Below, piece after piece: positions 1 through 14,271 of a stretch of DNA of 64,000 nucleotides. Every line of letters starts with the position of its first letter. Position 1 is the stretch's first letter. Source of the stretch: Sequoia sempervirens. Its lineage: Eukaryota; Streptophyta; Pinopsida; Cupressales; Cupressaceae. A program made the position numbers and the translations under genes. The stretch covers positions 1 to 64,000 of the forward strand of contig VDFB02275579.1 of assembly GCA_007258455.2 (NCBI GenBank), read 5' to 3'. The notes below the pieces were generated by a model. That model worked only from the letters and a program-made list of their open reading frames with translations, was not told where the DNA came from and ran no database searches.

Positions 1-3000
1 AAAGAGGCTCAAATGGGTGAAAAGTCAGAATTGACCAAGTCTATCAAGATGACACATAAAACCACCCTCAAAAAGCTCACAAAGGCAATAAAACCTTCCT
101 AAATACCCTCCTAATGTTTGCAAACAACAAATAACTTCCCTATATACCCTCTCCATGATAATGGCTTGGTCATATAAACATATGTTCTATTTGCCCTCCA
201 AGTCATCAATCAAGATTTTTCTTCTCTTGTTATACATTGAAAACCTCCTATTTTGCTTTATTCTTGCATTCTTTAAAATAACAATTTTGATGAAGTAATT
301 TATAATGCATTACTTGATCAAAATTGTTTTACATTGGAATTAATGCAAAAAATTAAAGGAGGAAACATCTAAGTCTTAAAAGACTTAAATACTTATGCAA
401 AAGAGAAATAAATAAATAAAAGGTATAAGAAATCCACGGGATATTAGTTTACATATTTAAAACAAAAGAAAAATTCACCTTAAGTGGCATCAACAAAGAG
501 ATTAAGGTAAAAAACCCTAACACTAAACTCGAGCCAAAAGAAAGGAAGATATTTCATTTTGACTTTGCATTTTCAAAACACTTGACTTGTTGTGCATCAT
601 GAATGGTTTTACCCTAGCTCAGATTTGAAGCTTGAAATCTCTGCCTCTTTACAATTTTCTTTGCAGATTCTGGAGATATGAGGCATGATAAGTCTAATTT
701 TGTCTTCAATTTTGGGAGATTCCTATGTATTTTGAAAGCTTTTATAAACCTTTTGGCTTATGAGGCCACGACTTTTGCATCTCTTTCTCATCTTTTCTTA
801 CTCATTCCATTCCTCTGCGTTCTTTTCTATGCATTTGGCAGCCATATATGCCTCTGTATGGAGTTTTGGGAAGCTTGAATATGGCAATTTTGAGAGTATT
901 TCAAGCACTAGGCCTGTGAGTAAGCTCTATGTTTGTCTTTTAATTTCTTTCATCAATATTTGCAAATAAAAATGCTGCATGTTCAAGTTTTGTTTGCAAA
1001 GAATATGAACATATTTCATATTATGAACCTATTTCTTATTAAAATAGAAACCTCCTCTGTTTATTTCTTAATGCAAAAATGTGTTTCTGTGGAAAGAAAA
1101 TCGCCCTATGAATAGAAAATGATTGCAAAAATGATTAATGTCATTGCATAATTCATGATTCAAAGACTCTATGCATCTTTCCATTCCTTCATTAATACTA
1201 CCCGTGGCCATGCAAGGGTTTCATTGATCTATGCACAATTTTTAGCGTGTTTCTCCATGCTGTGTATTTTATATGCTTGAAATTGATATTGAAGAGTTTT
1301 CCTTTGCTTCCATTTGTAATGAAGGAAACTCTGAATTTTATAATGAAACACTGCTGTATAACTTATGAAACCCTTGCTTCTCCCAAAGAATGTTACAGAG
1401 GTTCCATATATCAATCAGGGTTTCTCTATTCTGCAACCTAAGAGCCCAAAACTTTGTATTTTATTTTATTTATGGGTTTGAGTATTTGTTCTCTTATTAA
1501 ACTCAAGAATGTTGAGGGTCTTCTTTTTGCATAGGCCGAGGGCTTCATTCTTTGTTGACATTTGCTATATCTTGGTTATGAGCTTGATTGATTCCTCTAA
1601 AAGAAATAATAACAGTAGGATGTCACACTTTTGAATTTTTGTGCATTGATTTGAAACTATTGCTCCCTGTGTTGTTATTGTTGTCCCATGATACATGATC
1701 AAAAATATTTATATTGTTGTTTCTTATGTAATCATCAGAGATATTATTCATTGTTTCACTGTTTGGCACTTCGCCTATGGTGCTCCTAAACACTGTATTG
1801 TTGCTCACTATCCATAATAATGTATATTGACCTCTTAACCTTTCATAAAAATGATGCCTTGATCACTATGATTGGTTGTAGAGATTATCTTTTTCAGATT
1901 CAATCATGCATCAATCATTTATGCCTATTCTCTAAATGACTTTCCCTAGAACTTGAGGAAAACACCCCATTCCATATTATGGTCCCAACATTTTGGTAAT
2001 GCGTTTGATCATACATCATTACACAATACAACTCTAATGCTTAGAATAATCATATGTAGGTCTGCATCACTCAGAAGAATGAGAACACTATGATTATGGC
2101 TTCAAATGTAGATGCTTTTCCCTTATTGCCATAAACAACAAATTTTCAATCTCCAATCTTCTCCAACTATTACACATCTTTTGCATCATCATGTCAAGTC
2201 TTTTCCTTTTCATAAACTCTATCATAGGGTTTGATAATGCTGTCCACATTTGATACTCTTCATGAGCAAGATGGAGAAAAATTTGTAAGAACAGTAACCA
2301 TAATCACTCCCTTTATATCACTATTTTTGCTTCAATCTCATTTTTATGCATTTTTTTATAGCATATTGTCATGTTCATGAAAATGGATGTCAAGTATGAT
2401 AGAACTATTTTTATCATTGTAGATGCTCATATTATTAGTTAACTGTGATTATGTATTCCAATCATTGTAACTGTGCTTCTACCATGCACCATCATTCTAT
2501 ATCAAATCTTGAGCATTATTTGCTTCATTAATGAGCATTGTTATTTTTGTTCAAACTATTTTTTAATCAGCATGCAAAATAAAGAACTTATGCCTCATCA
2601 ACTGAAAAAGTTTAGCTTGTTGTCCCTACCTTAGAAAATTTCTTGTAATAGTTTGAACTGGAAGTTACCTCTTAGATACTAAAGTCTGAATTATAAGGGG
2701 GGCTCAAATTTTTAGAGTCTCAAATATTTAGATTTTATTTGGGATTTATGTTACATGTGCATTTTAGAAGTTAAAATTTGAATGCACGCTATTATTTATA
2801 CCTTAAAGTTTGAGGTTGTAAGTGTGTTGAAGCCCACTTGGCCTAGGGTTCTTAAATACGTCTCACTAGAATTTAGGCTCTCAGTTTTGAAGTAAGGTCC
2901 TTAAACATTTTAGAAATCGACGTTTCTAGTGAATCTCACTCTTAACAAAATTAGAATTTGGACACCAAATTATGAGGTACTTGGCATAATCCAACTAAGG

Positions 3001-6000
3001 TTTGAGTTTTAATCTTTTTGGTGTTTCAATGTTTGGTGTTCAAAATTTATTAGTATAGTGGTGAGTTTTCTCCATAGGGCATTAATTTTTTCTTATACCT
3101 TAAGTCTGAGGTAAGTGCCAAGGGAGTTCAAGTTTTTAGAGTTTAGAGTTTCAAACTTAATTAGGTAGATTCTTCATACCGTGAGTGACATCTTCAACTC
3201 TAAAGTCTAAGGTTTGGGATTTTTGGCCTAGAGTTTTGGGAAGCTTGTGTAGGTGTATTTTTAGAGCTTAAGGTCAAAGTTTAAGTTAGCTCAGGGTTGT
3301 AACTTAGACCCAACTTTTGATATTATGTTGTGCTCTTCCTTAAAACCAAGTCAATGATGCTAGGGTGCAAATTTAGTTTGCACTTGCTTAAATTATTTGT
3401 TGTTTCTTAATTGAAGTTTGAACTAGGGTGGTTTGGGTTTTGATTCTTAATATGTTGAGATACCTAAGAGATGATACATAAATTGGGGTGCAATATTTTG
3501 TACCCAGGTATAAAACCCTTAATTGTCATTTGATTCTCAATGTTTGAGGTTGTCATGATGCCCTAGGCTAGTGACATAGTCTTTCAATTATAACATCATG
3601 CATAGTGCATTAGCAATGATGCTAGGTGTTCCATCACATTGTGTCATGGTACCTTTTGTACATAGGAGTACGATTTGACATTATTTATGTCATATTTGTA
3701 TTATAAAATATTTTTTCATCCAATTTTTTGTTCATTAATTATGACTTAGGAAAAAGCTTGGAGCGTTACATCACAAGTGAAATTGTATGATAGAAAAAGG
3801 GCTCAAAGGTAAGGTGCCATTTTGATCTCAACCACATCATTAAAATTATCTATAGAAGTAGGAATATGAGAATCATGGATAAGTAATAGCTAGAGTATCC
3901 AAAAGGGAAGGAAAAGTAACACTCAAATCCCCAAGGACCTAAGAAAGCACATATGTGATGATAATATGCTTCCATAAATAATATTATCGTATACTTGTGT
4001 TAAAATGTCACGAGTGGATCAAGAGCATAAGGATCACGTGTTAAAAATAATACAAAGGAATCAAAATTTGTAGCCATAATATGGATATTATTCAAAGATA
4101 AGGGGGCATGAGAATTCATGATAAAAAATGTAGCAATTAATATTAATGTAAGGGTAGTTGGGTAGGGTTAGAAATAATATGCAATAAATTCCCAACAACC
4201 TAATATAAGTGAATATGTGACATAAGAATGAGGTAGAGATTGATATAAAATGACAAATCAATCACTAACTATATTTTAAAATAAAATATAAAGACCCACT
4301 AATAATAATTAATAGTGTTAGCAAAAATCATGTCACTTAATGAAGTGCAAACCATAGATAAGGATATGACAAAGAAACAAAAAATAAGATAGTTAATTCA
4401 ACCTAAACAAATATAAATAAGGTATAATAATCATAAAACACAAATTTGAAAACCCTAATTATAATAAAGGATAAACCACAAGTCAAAACCCTATGGTGAT
4501 GTAAGAGCGGATAATTTCAAAAAAAATATAAGGGAATACAATCCCCTTAACATAAATATAAGCTAATTAAGTAAATATAATAATAATCACATAATTAACC
4601 TAGACTTAATTGGGAGCCATGTTGATATATTGAGATGTCATTTTTAGAAATTAAATATAATGGATAAGTGAACTTAGCTTTAACAACTATTTTCAACTAC
4701 ATATGCAGCCTTGTTGAGTTGACAACTCAACTATCTAGTGAAACATCGGATGATCTCACATAGTGTGGGCTCTAATAGCTTGAGAAAGACCTCCAAAGAG
4801 GGCTAGTTCCCTTGATACTTCACCTAACTTAACCTTTACTACTATTGTTATGCTAAGAAAAAGGGTAGGACATGACTTGAAAAGAAACATAAACTCCAAT
4901 AAGGTGATACACCAATTTATTTTGAGACATATACTACTATTTTGACTCATAAATACTTCAACGGTTTAGTTGTTTTTCACACAACTCATATGTTTTAGAA
5001 ACTGATGCATTAGTGTTTTGCATGAAAGTTTATGTTTCCATAATTTTGAGAAGGAAAATATAGTTTTCTCACAACACATAATTGTTTATATCAACACATA
5101 TCTTGCAACCTACATAAATATGTATACTTTTGGTTTAAAGATGTTGAAATGAGACAAAATTTGATTACTCACAAGAAGATCACATAACTTTCATCAATAA
5201 ACATGTTGCACACAATGTACTAACCATAGAGAAGGTAAAATCACTAAAATTTATTGATATAAGGTGCCTTTACAACAATATATGCTTTAAATGATTGATT
5301 TTCTCTTAAAAAATAAAAGATTACATGTTTTTTCAATCTAACGGATTGGTTTTTTTTGAGTTATAATACAATGTTCTTGTTGAGAAGACTTCCTAGAAGT
5401 TACAAAATATAACAAAATTTGCAAGAACTGGCTCTAAATCTTCCCTAGGAATCACTATTAGTTGTCAAATAGCTTCCTAGAATCTAGCGGTTTGTAATGA
5501 AGGAAAAAAAATGGCATGTGTTGTATTGGTTTGTTGGGTCAAACCTCTCCTTGGGTGCCTAGTTGACATGTCTGCATTCTTTGCTCCTTGAAATGCTATC
5601 ATGATGTTGGTTTCTGAAAAGCCTTTATCACTTTGATCTCCTTTGGTGTAAATGTTCCTAGATTCTTAGAGATGTCTCAAAATTCCCTATATTCTCTCAG
5701 CCATCTATCCAGATCCTCTAAAATTCCCTAGATTATCTCAAATATGCAACAATGAGCCATTATTTTTTCTAAACTAATGTAACCTCCATCTCCAAGCTTA
5801 TAGGGTATATGTAAGAAAATTTTGAAGATGATTAAAATCCTTAGGAGGGTGTGGGAGAGTTTCTAGGACATTATTTTACCATATATTCCATTTATTTGTA
5901 GCTATTTTCCTTCATATTCTCACCACTATGTATTAAGCTTTGCCATTCATCTCATTTCACCATTAGTTCTTTCAACTTTTAGTCTTTCATAACTAGACCA

Positions 6001-9000
6001 TGCCTTTATGACTAGGTTGTGTTTTAGGGTTGCTTGTACATCGTCTTCTTGTATTCAATATTGGTCCTATCGACATTGGCCTCTCTTTTCATGAAGCCTC
6101 TTGTATTTGACTAATTATGCATCCTTGGCTAAGAAGTAGGCTTCATGTGTATGATGATGACCTTTAGGAGATCAAAAGAAAAATATTGTCCACTATTCTC
6201 TTGCTTATCATTTTCAGTTTAAATCATTTAACTGTCTTTTACATCTCTTTCAATAGTCTCTACTAACAATGTCTTTAGATTTAGAACTTGTTGTGGTGAC
6301 TACCATTGGGTGATGAAGAAGATATAAGGTCCTCATTTTTTCTTCATAAACCTACCACCATATTGTCTCAAGGAATTTGGTCTCTAAATTGTCCTGACAG
6401 TCCACAACTTTGTTCACTATACTCTATCAAAACAAACCTTACTTATTGACTCATTACCTCAATATTGATCCTTCATACCTCTACCATTGCCTTGGATTCT
6501 CTTTATGTCACCCATTGTCTTCATGAATTCTTTCTAATAGATAACATGCATGCTATTGTGATGACAAAATTATAGGTGTATTTATCACCTTATACTCCTA
6601 TCCCTTCATAATGATTTTATTGGTGACTATGCATATTTAATAGGATTGTACTATATGTTTCACTAAACCCTTATAATATAAAGGCCAATGGCACCCTTAT
6701 GAGCTCCTTCTATGAGTTATAAGGCTATCACAAAAATTTCCCCCACTATGCTTATTAACTATCCTCATGAACCTTGCTTGAGATCCATCCTCTTAACTAA
6801 TTGTGCAAAGGCCTTTTGGACTATCCCTATTGCATACTATAGGTCTATAGGCCCACTAATCTTTTCACTTTTCATAATATCCTACAAACACAATCATATT
6901 ATCATGCTATCACATTGTCTTATGTGACTTCACCATTCTTTCCTCTAGTTTTTTTGCATTTATGCATTTAAATATTCCTTAGTTCTACCACACTATATTG
7001 CTTGTGCTATCATTAAACCTCCTATGAAGTGCTCTATTGTCTTAGGTCAACATTTCCTTAGAGCTTGCTCATGTATAGTGAATGTTTCTAATGTTGACCC
7101 TTTGAAGTTCATTGTGTCTTTTCACTATATTTTTTCATGGATACTCCTTTTAACTCTGTCTACTCTTCTCTTAAAATATTACCAAGGAGATTGTCATCTA
7201 CTTAAGGACATAATATCCTTGTCATTTGATTCTTTTCTATATTAGGATTGTCAAACTCACAAAACCGCTATCTCAACCTTTTGATATTTGTCCCTTTTGG
7301 TTTCATTGCCATATAATAGGCTTGTCATGAACTATCCATCATTTGTTTCTCCATTTTTTTAGGTCCCTTGGCATAGTTAGTACTTTAGTACCCTTCCATA
7401 TTTTGTCCATTGTACCTTGTTGTATGTGAGCTTGTGCAATATTATGTTTCTTGCATAAGTGTTATGTATTTTGGATTTGAACTTGTGTTTCATCACCTCA
7501 AGTAAAATGTTACTTCCTAATATTTTCAAAACAAATGCATCTCATCAAAGAAAATAACTTGCAAGCCTGGAAAAATAAAAAGACCAATATATATAGGGTA
7601 TATTCAATTATCCATTTATACATTGTAGGGTTTTATTTCATATTTGACAAGATCATGTAGCTCTCTTTTCTTGTGCCTCATGATTTTGACAAGCATATTT
7701 TTCCTTGTGATGTTTTTCACTTGTGTCAAGACTATCATCTTTTGTTTGAACTGTTATTTATGGATTGTCACTTGATGGCTCTTTCAACAAACACTATCTT
7801 TGCATGAATGTAATAGTCATGTTCTTACTTCTTCATGAAGAACTATACCTTCTCACTAGGTTGTTGCTATGATCACACTTCATTTTTATTGACAATGAAG
7901 ATAAAACTCAACAAAAGAAAGATAACATACATAAAATTCAACACCAATAACTTATAAAAAGATTTTTTGCTTGACATTGAAAACAACTATTGACAAGGGT
8001 TTTAATATCTCCTCTAACATGACTAAAGGAACACATTGAAGGTTGCTTGACCTTGTCTTGATATTTTTCAAAACCTCTATAACCAACCTTATCAAATCTC
8101 ATTGACTTCATTGTTTTTCTTGCTCTTATGATAACACATTATCCTCCCCTTGCCACACCTTCTACCATAGTTTACTACCATATAGGTTTTTTTGTAAGGG
8201 TTTAGATAAAGGCTTTAACCATTTTGAAATACTCAACATACATCATTCTTAAACAAATATAGGAATAATTTGTATGGATATATGATGAATATTTACAATG
8301 GTATCATAGGGTCTCTTCACTGTGACTATGTAAAGTCAAACTTATGATAACATACACAAATGTAACTAAAAGATAGTGAATGCCATTTGAAAAAATAAAT
8401 TGTAGAAGGTTTTCATTCTTGACAAGTAATTCCTAATAGACTTCATACAACTCCTCTTAATCTCACCACCTTTTAGAGGCTTGATATTATATAAACTTCA
8501 AAGAATCCCCCATAAATAAGATCACTAAGATTCTGCTTCAAGCAAAGTGAAGCTTCACCTTGAACATACACTCTTTCACTAAGAACCTCCAAACTAGCTT
8601 TTGCATTGTCCAAGGTTTATTAAACCTCATAAGTATATCTCCAACCAAAACAAAAGGAAGAATCATCATTCCAATAACATTGTACATGACATTCCCTTAT
8701 GCCAATTTAATGATGCAAGGGTTTCAACATAATGATAAAACTTCTTATGCTTCGACAAAGGTAACAAAAATGATAATTTTGTTGTGTAAGTATGATTGAA
8801 GGTTCATAATCTACATGCATTTTGTGTATTGGACTCTTGGATAACACCATTTATCAATCCAAATTTGGTGAAGTACATTATACATACCACGTAGGACCTT
8901 CCTTTTGGATATTTGAACATGGAGTTGTAAACAAGTTTTTGCCAACTCTTGAGATCCCTTCCTCTTCAAGCAATATGTCATTAATAATTCCTATAATTCT

Positions 9001-9863
9001 TGCAATGTGACATCACTCCTTCATTGTGGATGCAACTCAATGTGGAAAATGAGCTATTTCTATGCCAAGCATGATAAACTCATCAATACCATAAAAATAA
9101 AAAATAAAAAAATACTTATGCAACATGAATAAGTCTACTTAGAGCTTTCAAAAGAGATAAATTGACCCCTTGTTCTAAAATGATGTGGGATTAATGCACT
9201 AAAAGTTCCTTTCTTTGCTTTTGGAGTTTGAAGACCATATTTAATAAGTCTTGTGCCTTTATTAATCATGAATTAAGACTAACCATGACCTAAGACCCCT
9301 TAAAAGCTTGGAAAATAACATAAGGACCTATTTAAAGGCTATTTGGAACCAAGGACAAAATAGACTAACAAGAACAATGACAAAGAATTAATGTTGATGT
9401 TGTGTAGAAGAGATTATTTTGAAATGGTGTGTCCCACTTATAGGAGATCCTAAATTTTGTTTGAAATCACATTTTTTAGAAAAATTAATGATTTAAGCCT
9501 CGAGGGGTTCCATCTAAAGGTGTTTGATTGAAGAGGGTTAGATCAAACTCCCTTGGATAGAAACCCCCAAGGTTAAATCAAACCCTTAATAGGGTCTCCT
9601 TTGCACCAAATCAAAATGTTGATAAAAAACTAAATTTGCTTCACTTTTTGGGGGATCAAATGAAGTCATTTAAAAAGACCATTTTGTAAGTATGCAGTCT
9701 TTAGTATTATATTTATAAAAAATGTAATATTATATTTTTATTTTTTATAATGAATGCAGGTCTATTATGAAAAAGAATGACCTCTATTTAGGACATTAAA
9801 AAAAAAACATTGTTACAAAATATCAATAGTTGGTATGAGTTTTCCATAGTCCATGAAGTTTGT
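1..9863. other. Unassigned AT-rich intergenic DNA
   Basis: I see no recognisable gene, RNA gene or intact element here. Open frames are all under 80 codons, lack recognisable motifs and look like chance frames in AT-rich DNA. Between about 2,690 and 3,300 a phrase resembling CTTAAAGTTTGAGGT recurs loosely every 100-300 bases, which suggests a very old repeat. Some minus-strand stretches around 8,500-9,000 have a faintly retroelement-like flavour, but I could not assign a domain. Confidence 0.5.
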
Positions 9864-10019
9864 AAAGTGCAACTTTTGGATTAAACTGTGTATATTTTCC
9901 TTTCGACGTTTCAGATCACACACATTGATCTGTTAGATCAAAAAGAGGAAAAAATCACTATGTGTGATCTAAAACGTCGAAAACTAGATATACATCATTT
10001 AATCCAGAAATTGCACTTT
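9864..10019. mobile_element. Foldback / MITE-like hairpin element
   Basis: A nearly perfect inverted repeat. The left arm (about 9,864-9,930) begins AAAGTGCAAC and the right arm (about 9,952-10,019) ends TTGCACTTT. Blocks CGACGTTT, AGATCACACA and GGATTAAA pair with their reverse complements in matching order. A loop of about 20 bases separates arms of about 65 bases, with roughly 85% pairing by eye. No protein is encoded; the 61-codon frame across it is a by-product. The form fits a miniature foldback transposon, and the transcript could form a long hairpin. I could not define a clear target-site duplication, so the exact termini are uncertain. Confidence 0.7.
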
Positions 10020-10236
10020 ATAGACAAAATAAATTTTTTTTGCACTCCATTTAGATGCCATTGTTTCAATTAAAAAAATAAAAATATGTTTTTCAAATAT
10101 GCTAAGCGAAATGTGTTACACAATAATATAGATTTAAATTTTTTGTTAGTACTAATTCAAAAATTAATAATAAATAAAATATTTAATAAAAAATTATTAA
10201 AAATATCCATGCACTAGACTTTAGAGCTAATGATCT

Positions 10237-11592
10237 TGTAATGTAGAAAATTGTATACACTTATAATTTCATATTATATTTTGGCCCCCTAATTTATTGA
10301 ACTTAATTAAGTATTTTAATTTTCCATATTATGCATTCCAAAGCCTAATTTTTACTGTTTTCCAAAGTGGGACACATATTAAACAAATGCATCCAATCAT
10401 TAAATTATCCCCGACTTTGAGTGTCTTGGAATTTTGGGCCAGGACCCAGTCAACCATGGGCGACTAGGTCTCCCTTCTTAGCCAGGACCCAAATTTAAAT
10501 ATGTTTTTGATGGTATTTTAATATCCAAAATTCAAATATGAAGTGTCTGCTTTTGGGATTTAATTTTTGAGAAATTAGATAAACATATATAAATACCTAA
10601 TTATTTTATCATTTGAATCTAACATCTAGCAAGACACACAATTGAGCAAATACTATTGTCGAGAGCATTATTGATCAAATTAAGAGCAACATTATCAGAG
10701 TTTATTACAACAATTCAAGATCCAACATCATGTCAAATCCTATGTTTTTTCATGCTCATCTTTTGTGAAGGCTAACATTGTTGTAGATATTGAAAGCATT
10801 CAAGCATTCTATCAAGCAAGATTCAAATCCTTGAAGTGATGTGTATTTCTTCAATCCTTCAAGGAAGCCATTGAAGATGGGTGAGTTTCAACATTGTGTT
10901 CATCATGTCCTTCCTTTCCATTAAGGTTTTATCATTGACATTTCCATTGTGGAAGTAGAAGTTACACTTGCACGGGGTTTGACTGAGGAAAGCCCCTATA
11001 TGGCACACCATCTTCTCTCTTTATGAATGTGCAAGTTATAGATCTAAAGAGGATTGAAAAGAGCTTGAAGAACCATTTTTCATTGTTGCATTTATTGTCA
11101 TCAACCTTGTCAAGACACAAAAACTCAATTACAAAATTTACTAATGACATTTTGATAGTGGGAAAAGTGGAAAAATCTCAAATCCAACACTAGAGGATCC
11201 CAAAACTTGAGAAAGACACCCTAAGAAAGACCCAGTCGCCCAAGGGTGACCTAGTCCTACTACAACACTCAAATCCAACTTTTGGTGACATGTACACGCT
11301 AGTCTGCACTTTCTAGATCCACTTGCAAAGTTCTATTTCTACTTGTTTATATTCAAGAAATTGCATTTATCATATTACGTCATTTAGTCTAATTAAGTTA
11401 ATCATTTCAAATCCTCCCACATCATTCCTATTCTCAAAAAGATGTAGATCCAGGTTTGATTGACTCACCTTTGATGTTGAAATTCAATCTATGCACCTTG
11501 TTGATTTGCATCTTAATGAGATCCTAGAAATGATGGAATATACTGTAGGTCATGAGTATTCAACTTAGGGTGTGCCACATTTTTATGTTTCA
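10237..11592 (+). repeat. 5' LTR
   Basis: Direct repeat partner of 14,963-16,326, collinear over its whole length. It begins TGTAATGTAG and ends ATGTTTCA. Shared landmarks include the block around 10,280 (GGCCCCCTAATTTATTG), the block around 10,400 (TTAAATTATCC) and the last 40 bases. It holds two copies of a palindromic GACC..GTC..GAC..GGTC motif (about 10,442 and 11,228). Confidence 0.88.
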
Positions 11593-11612
11593 TTTTGGTG
11601 AACCTGACATTT
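11593..11612 (+). other. Probable primer-binding-site region
   Basis: This stretch follows the 5' LTR directly and begins TTTTGGTGAACCTGACA. The TGG start a few bases after the LTR is typical of tRNA primer-binding sites. I cannot name the tRNA: it is not the common initiator-methionine form. Confidence 0.45.
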
Positions 11613-12601
11613 GACATCATAGCTTTCCGATTTGGTAGTCTTTCAAACCTTAGATCTAGGTTTTACATCTTCATGTTTTGTATTTCTCATCGAGGTTGTG
11701 TATCATTGTGTTTCTCATTTAGGGTTTGCATATTGCATTATAAAAAAACATAAAAATCCAAAAATATTATATTCATATTGCATCATAGGTTGCATTACAA
11801 TGTGTTTCAATCATTTAGATCAAATTTTCATTTCAAAATTGCATATAAAAAGTGTCATTTTTATTCTAAAATTGTCATACATTTGCATTTCCTTTGCATT
11901 ATTTTTTTTGGAAAAATAGTCACTGTAAAATCTATTTATAGATAGGAACAATAACCTTAAACATCGATCTAAATATCTAGATTTTTAATTTTCAAAACCC
12001 TAAAAAAAGAATCAATTTCCCTTGGTGACCCTATCCTTGTATAGGTGTCTCAACAAACTTTTCCATACTATTCTATCTTTGACTACTCAATTGCATTGTA
12101 TTTGTATATCTCTATTTTGAAATCAATAACTATATTGTAAATAATTTTGCATATAATTCATTTAGTGAAAGAAAGTGCATTGTTAAGATCAAAATTTGTA
12201 TTCAAGATTATCATTTTCATGTCTACATATTACAATCAGTCAATTATTACATTTTAGATCTAAAAATTGCATTCAAATTTGTTCAAAAATCTTCAAAATC
12301 ATTGCATACTTGCATTTTACATGAAATTGGAATACATTAAGTAAATTCTGGAAAATTATTTACTATTTCAACTGTTTGCAAGTAGAATCAACATTATTAA
12401 ACAATATAGTTTATAGTTAGATTTTGATTTTTCAAAACCCTTGACCAGGACCTAGTCGCCATTGGGTGACCTTGTCCGGTTATCTAAGCATCGGTCAGAT
12501 TTTAGTGATAAAATACTCTTAGGTAGCTTTGTTTGGGGATGTTATCTCAGTTCTCTTAACCCATTGTTTAACAATTTGAATCTTATTGCAAAAGTTTCAT
12601 C

Positions 12602-13423
12602 ATGGATATGTGTTTTGGTAAAATTTGGATGTCCTTGAAATCCTTGGTTGATGTTTCAAGTTGTGTGTTTGGTGATGATAATGCTTCTAATAATGACATT
12701 AATGATACACCTTCTCCTATTACAAGTCTTCTTGATGTCATAGGTCAAAAAAAAGAGAGCATGCATGAGTTCATACAACAATCCTTACATAACCTTGAAA
12801 ATAATGCAGCCTTTTATCCCTCAATGCAACAACTTACCACTCCATACCAATAGCATCCTACCATGCCACCACTTAAAGCATTCAATTTTTTACATCTAGA
12901 AATTGAACCACAAGGCATAACTCAAAAAACATGCATAGAGAAACCTATCCATAACAATAACAATGGAAGCACATCAACCAACCCTCCATCATATGAGCAT
13001 AAAGTTACCAATACAACCATTGATTTGGAACAAACTTATAGACAAGGCTTTAGGATTTTGAAAAAGAAAGGATGTGATATTAACAACAAGCATGAAGTCC
13101 ATTCTCTTTTGGAGAAAATACCATCCAAAGATACTAATTAGGGATTAGGTTATCAAGATCCTCCACCTCCACATCAAACAATTGGTCAATCAAGTAAGAA
13201 ACACAAGCCTTATAAACTCAAGAAGCTACCATTTCTGCACACTATAACCAAGACTGAAAATACCTTACAAACACTTCTCAACCTAGGGCTTATCACATTA
13301 CCACCTATCCATGAACAAGAAGATAAGAAAGGAAAAAGTACAAACATGTCTTATTGTGCATACCATAGAACACTTGGACATCTTACCAATGAATGTCATC
13401 CTTTAAAGAAGGTACTGAAATAA
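12602..13423 (+). pseudogene. gag: gag-like ORF, interrupted by stops
   Basis: One reading frame runs from ATG at 12,602 to TAA at about 13,423, interrupted by TAG at 12,851-12,853 and 13,139-13,141. The C-terminal part reads YCAYHRTLGHLTNECHPLKK, resembling the CxxH...H...C segment near the end of plant Ty3/gypsy Gag proteins just before protease. The middle is rich in Asn, Ser and Pro, which suits a Gag linker. At about 270 codons it is shorter than an intact Gag and lacks a convincing capsid domain. It lies in the middle of an LTR element, so Gag is the natural reading; the stops make it non-functional today. No pol frame follows. Confidence 0.6.
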
Positions 13424-13680
13424 TTTGATCCTTATGTGGATCACTATGATCATGTGATAAATTAACATTCATTTGTTTTACTCATTTCCATGTGATAGTT
13501 GTAGCATCAAATTACGTTCACTACCACATGCATTAGATTTTATGCCAATCATCTTTCTTGCAAGGAGTTAGGTAGCATATCATCATTTTAGGCTCCTCTT
13601 TGTCCCTACACTTGGGGGGGGGAAGGATTAGGTAGCCTTCCCTTAGGTGTATTCCTTCTTGGGATCCCTCTTTATCTCAT

Positions 13681-13715
13681 TAAAACGTTAGTGTAGCAAG
13701 TACACTAACATTTTA
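13681..13715. repeat. Short perfect-type hairpin
   Basis: TAAAACGTTAGTGTA, a 5-base loop GCAAG, then TACACTAACATTTTA: 15-base arms with one mismatch, where CG faces CA. A run of eight G follows directly. Function is unknown; it lies in the non-coding half of the retroelement interior. Confidence 0.8.
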
Positions 13716-14130
13716 GGGGGGGGCATATGGTCCCCACTCATTGTTAGCATAAGAAATGCTCCTTCCTTAGTGATGATGGCATGTATATCTCCTAAATAGT
13801 GTGACCTTGTCAACCAAAGTGTGGCCATATTTATCCATGTGATGTGTATCCTTTGTGGTAATATTAGACTTGGTGTCCTATCAAAGTGTGATCTTTCTTG
13901 GCATGTGACTTTCTCCTTTGTGGTAATACTATGGTTGGTGTTCCCTAGTGTGAGATTTTCTATTCCTTGACTAGTCCTCTCTTGGTGGTGATGTCATGTG
14001 TGATGCTCCCTAAGGTATGAACTTTCATGCATCAAGTAGTGCCCCTTTGATGTTGATTAAATTTCCTTTTGAGGTGGTGTTATCATGACACCCCTTGAGG
14101 TTTTGGACTTGTTTTATAATTATTTGTTTG

Positions 14131-14271
14131 CACCCCTGAGGTGAGTTTCATTGCACCCTCTAAGGTGAGTTTTGTTGCACCCCCTGAGGTGAGTTTCATT
14201 GCACCCCCTGAGGTGACTTTTATTGCACCCCTTGAGGTGAGTTTTATTGCACCCCCTAAGGTGAGTTTTTA
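14131..14271 (+). repeat. 24-base minisatellite, six copies
   Basis: Six consecutive units of about 23-24 bases follow the pattern CACCCCCTGAGGTGAG then TTTCATTG, with small substitutions (TTTTATTG, TTTTGTTG). A partial unit lies just upstream near 14,093. It sits in the non-coding part of the LTR element interior. Confidence 0.9.

Noticed and set aside
1..9863. Numerous 60-79-codon ORFs
   Set aside because: Short, AT-driven, without motifs or coding-like composition; consistent with chance.
11632..11919. 95-codon plus-strand ORF after the 5' LTR
   Set aside because: Hydrophobic low-complexity translation in the untranslated leader of the LTR element; no motif.
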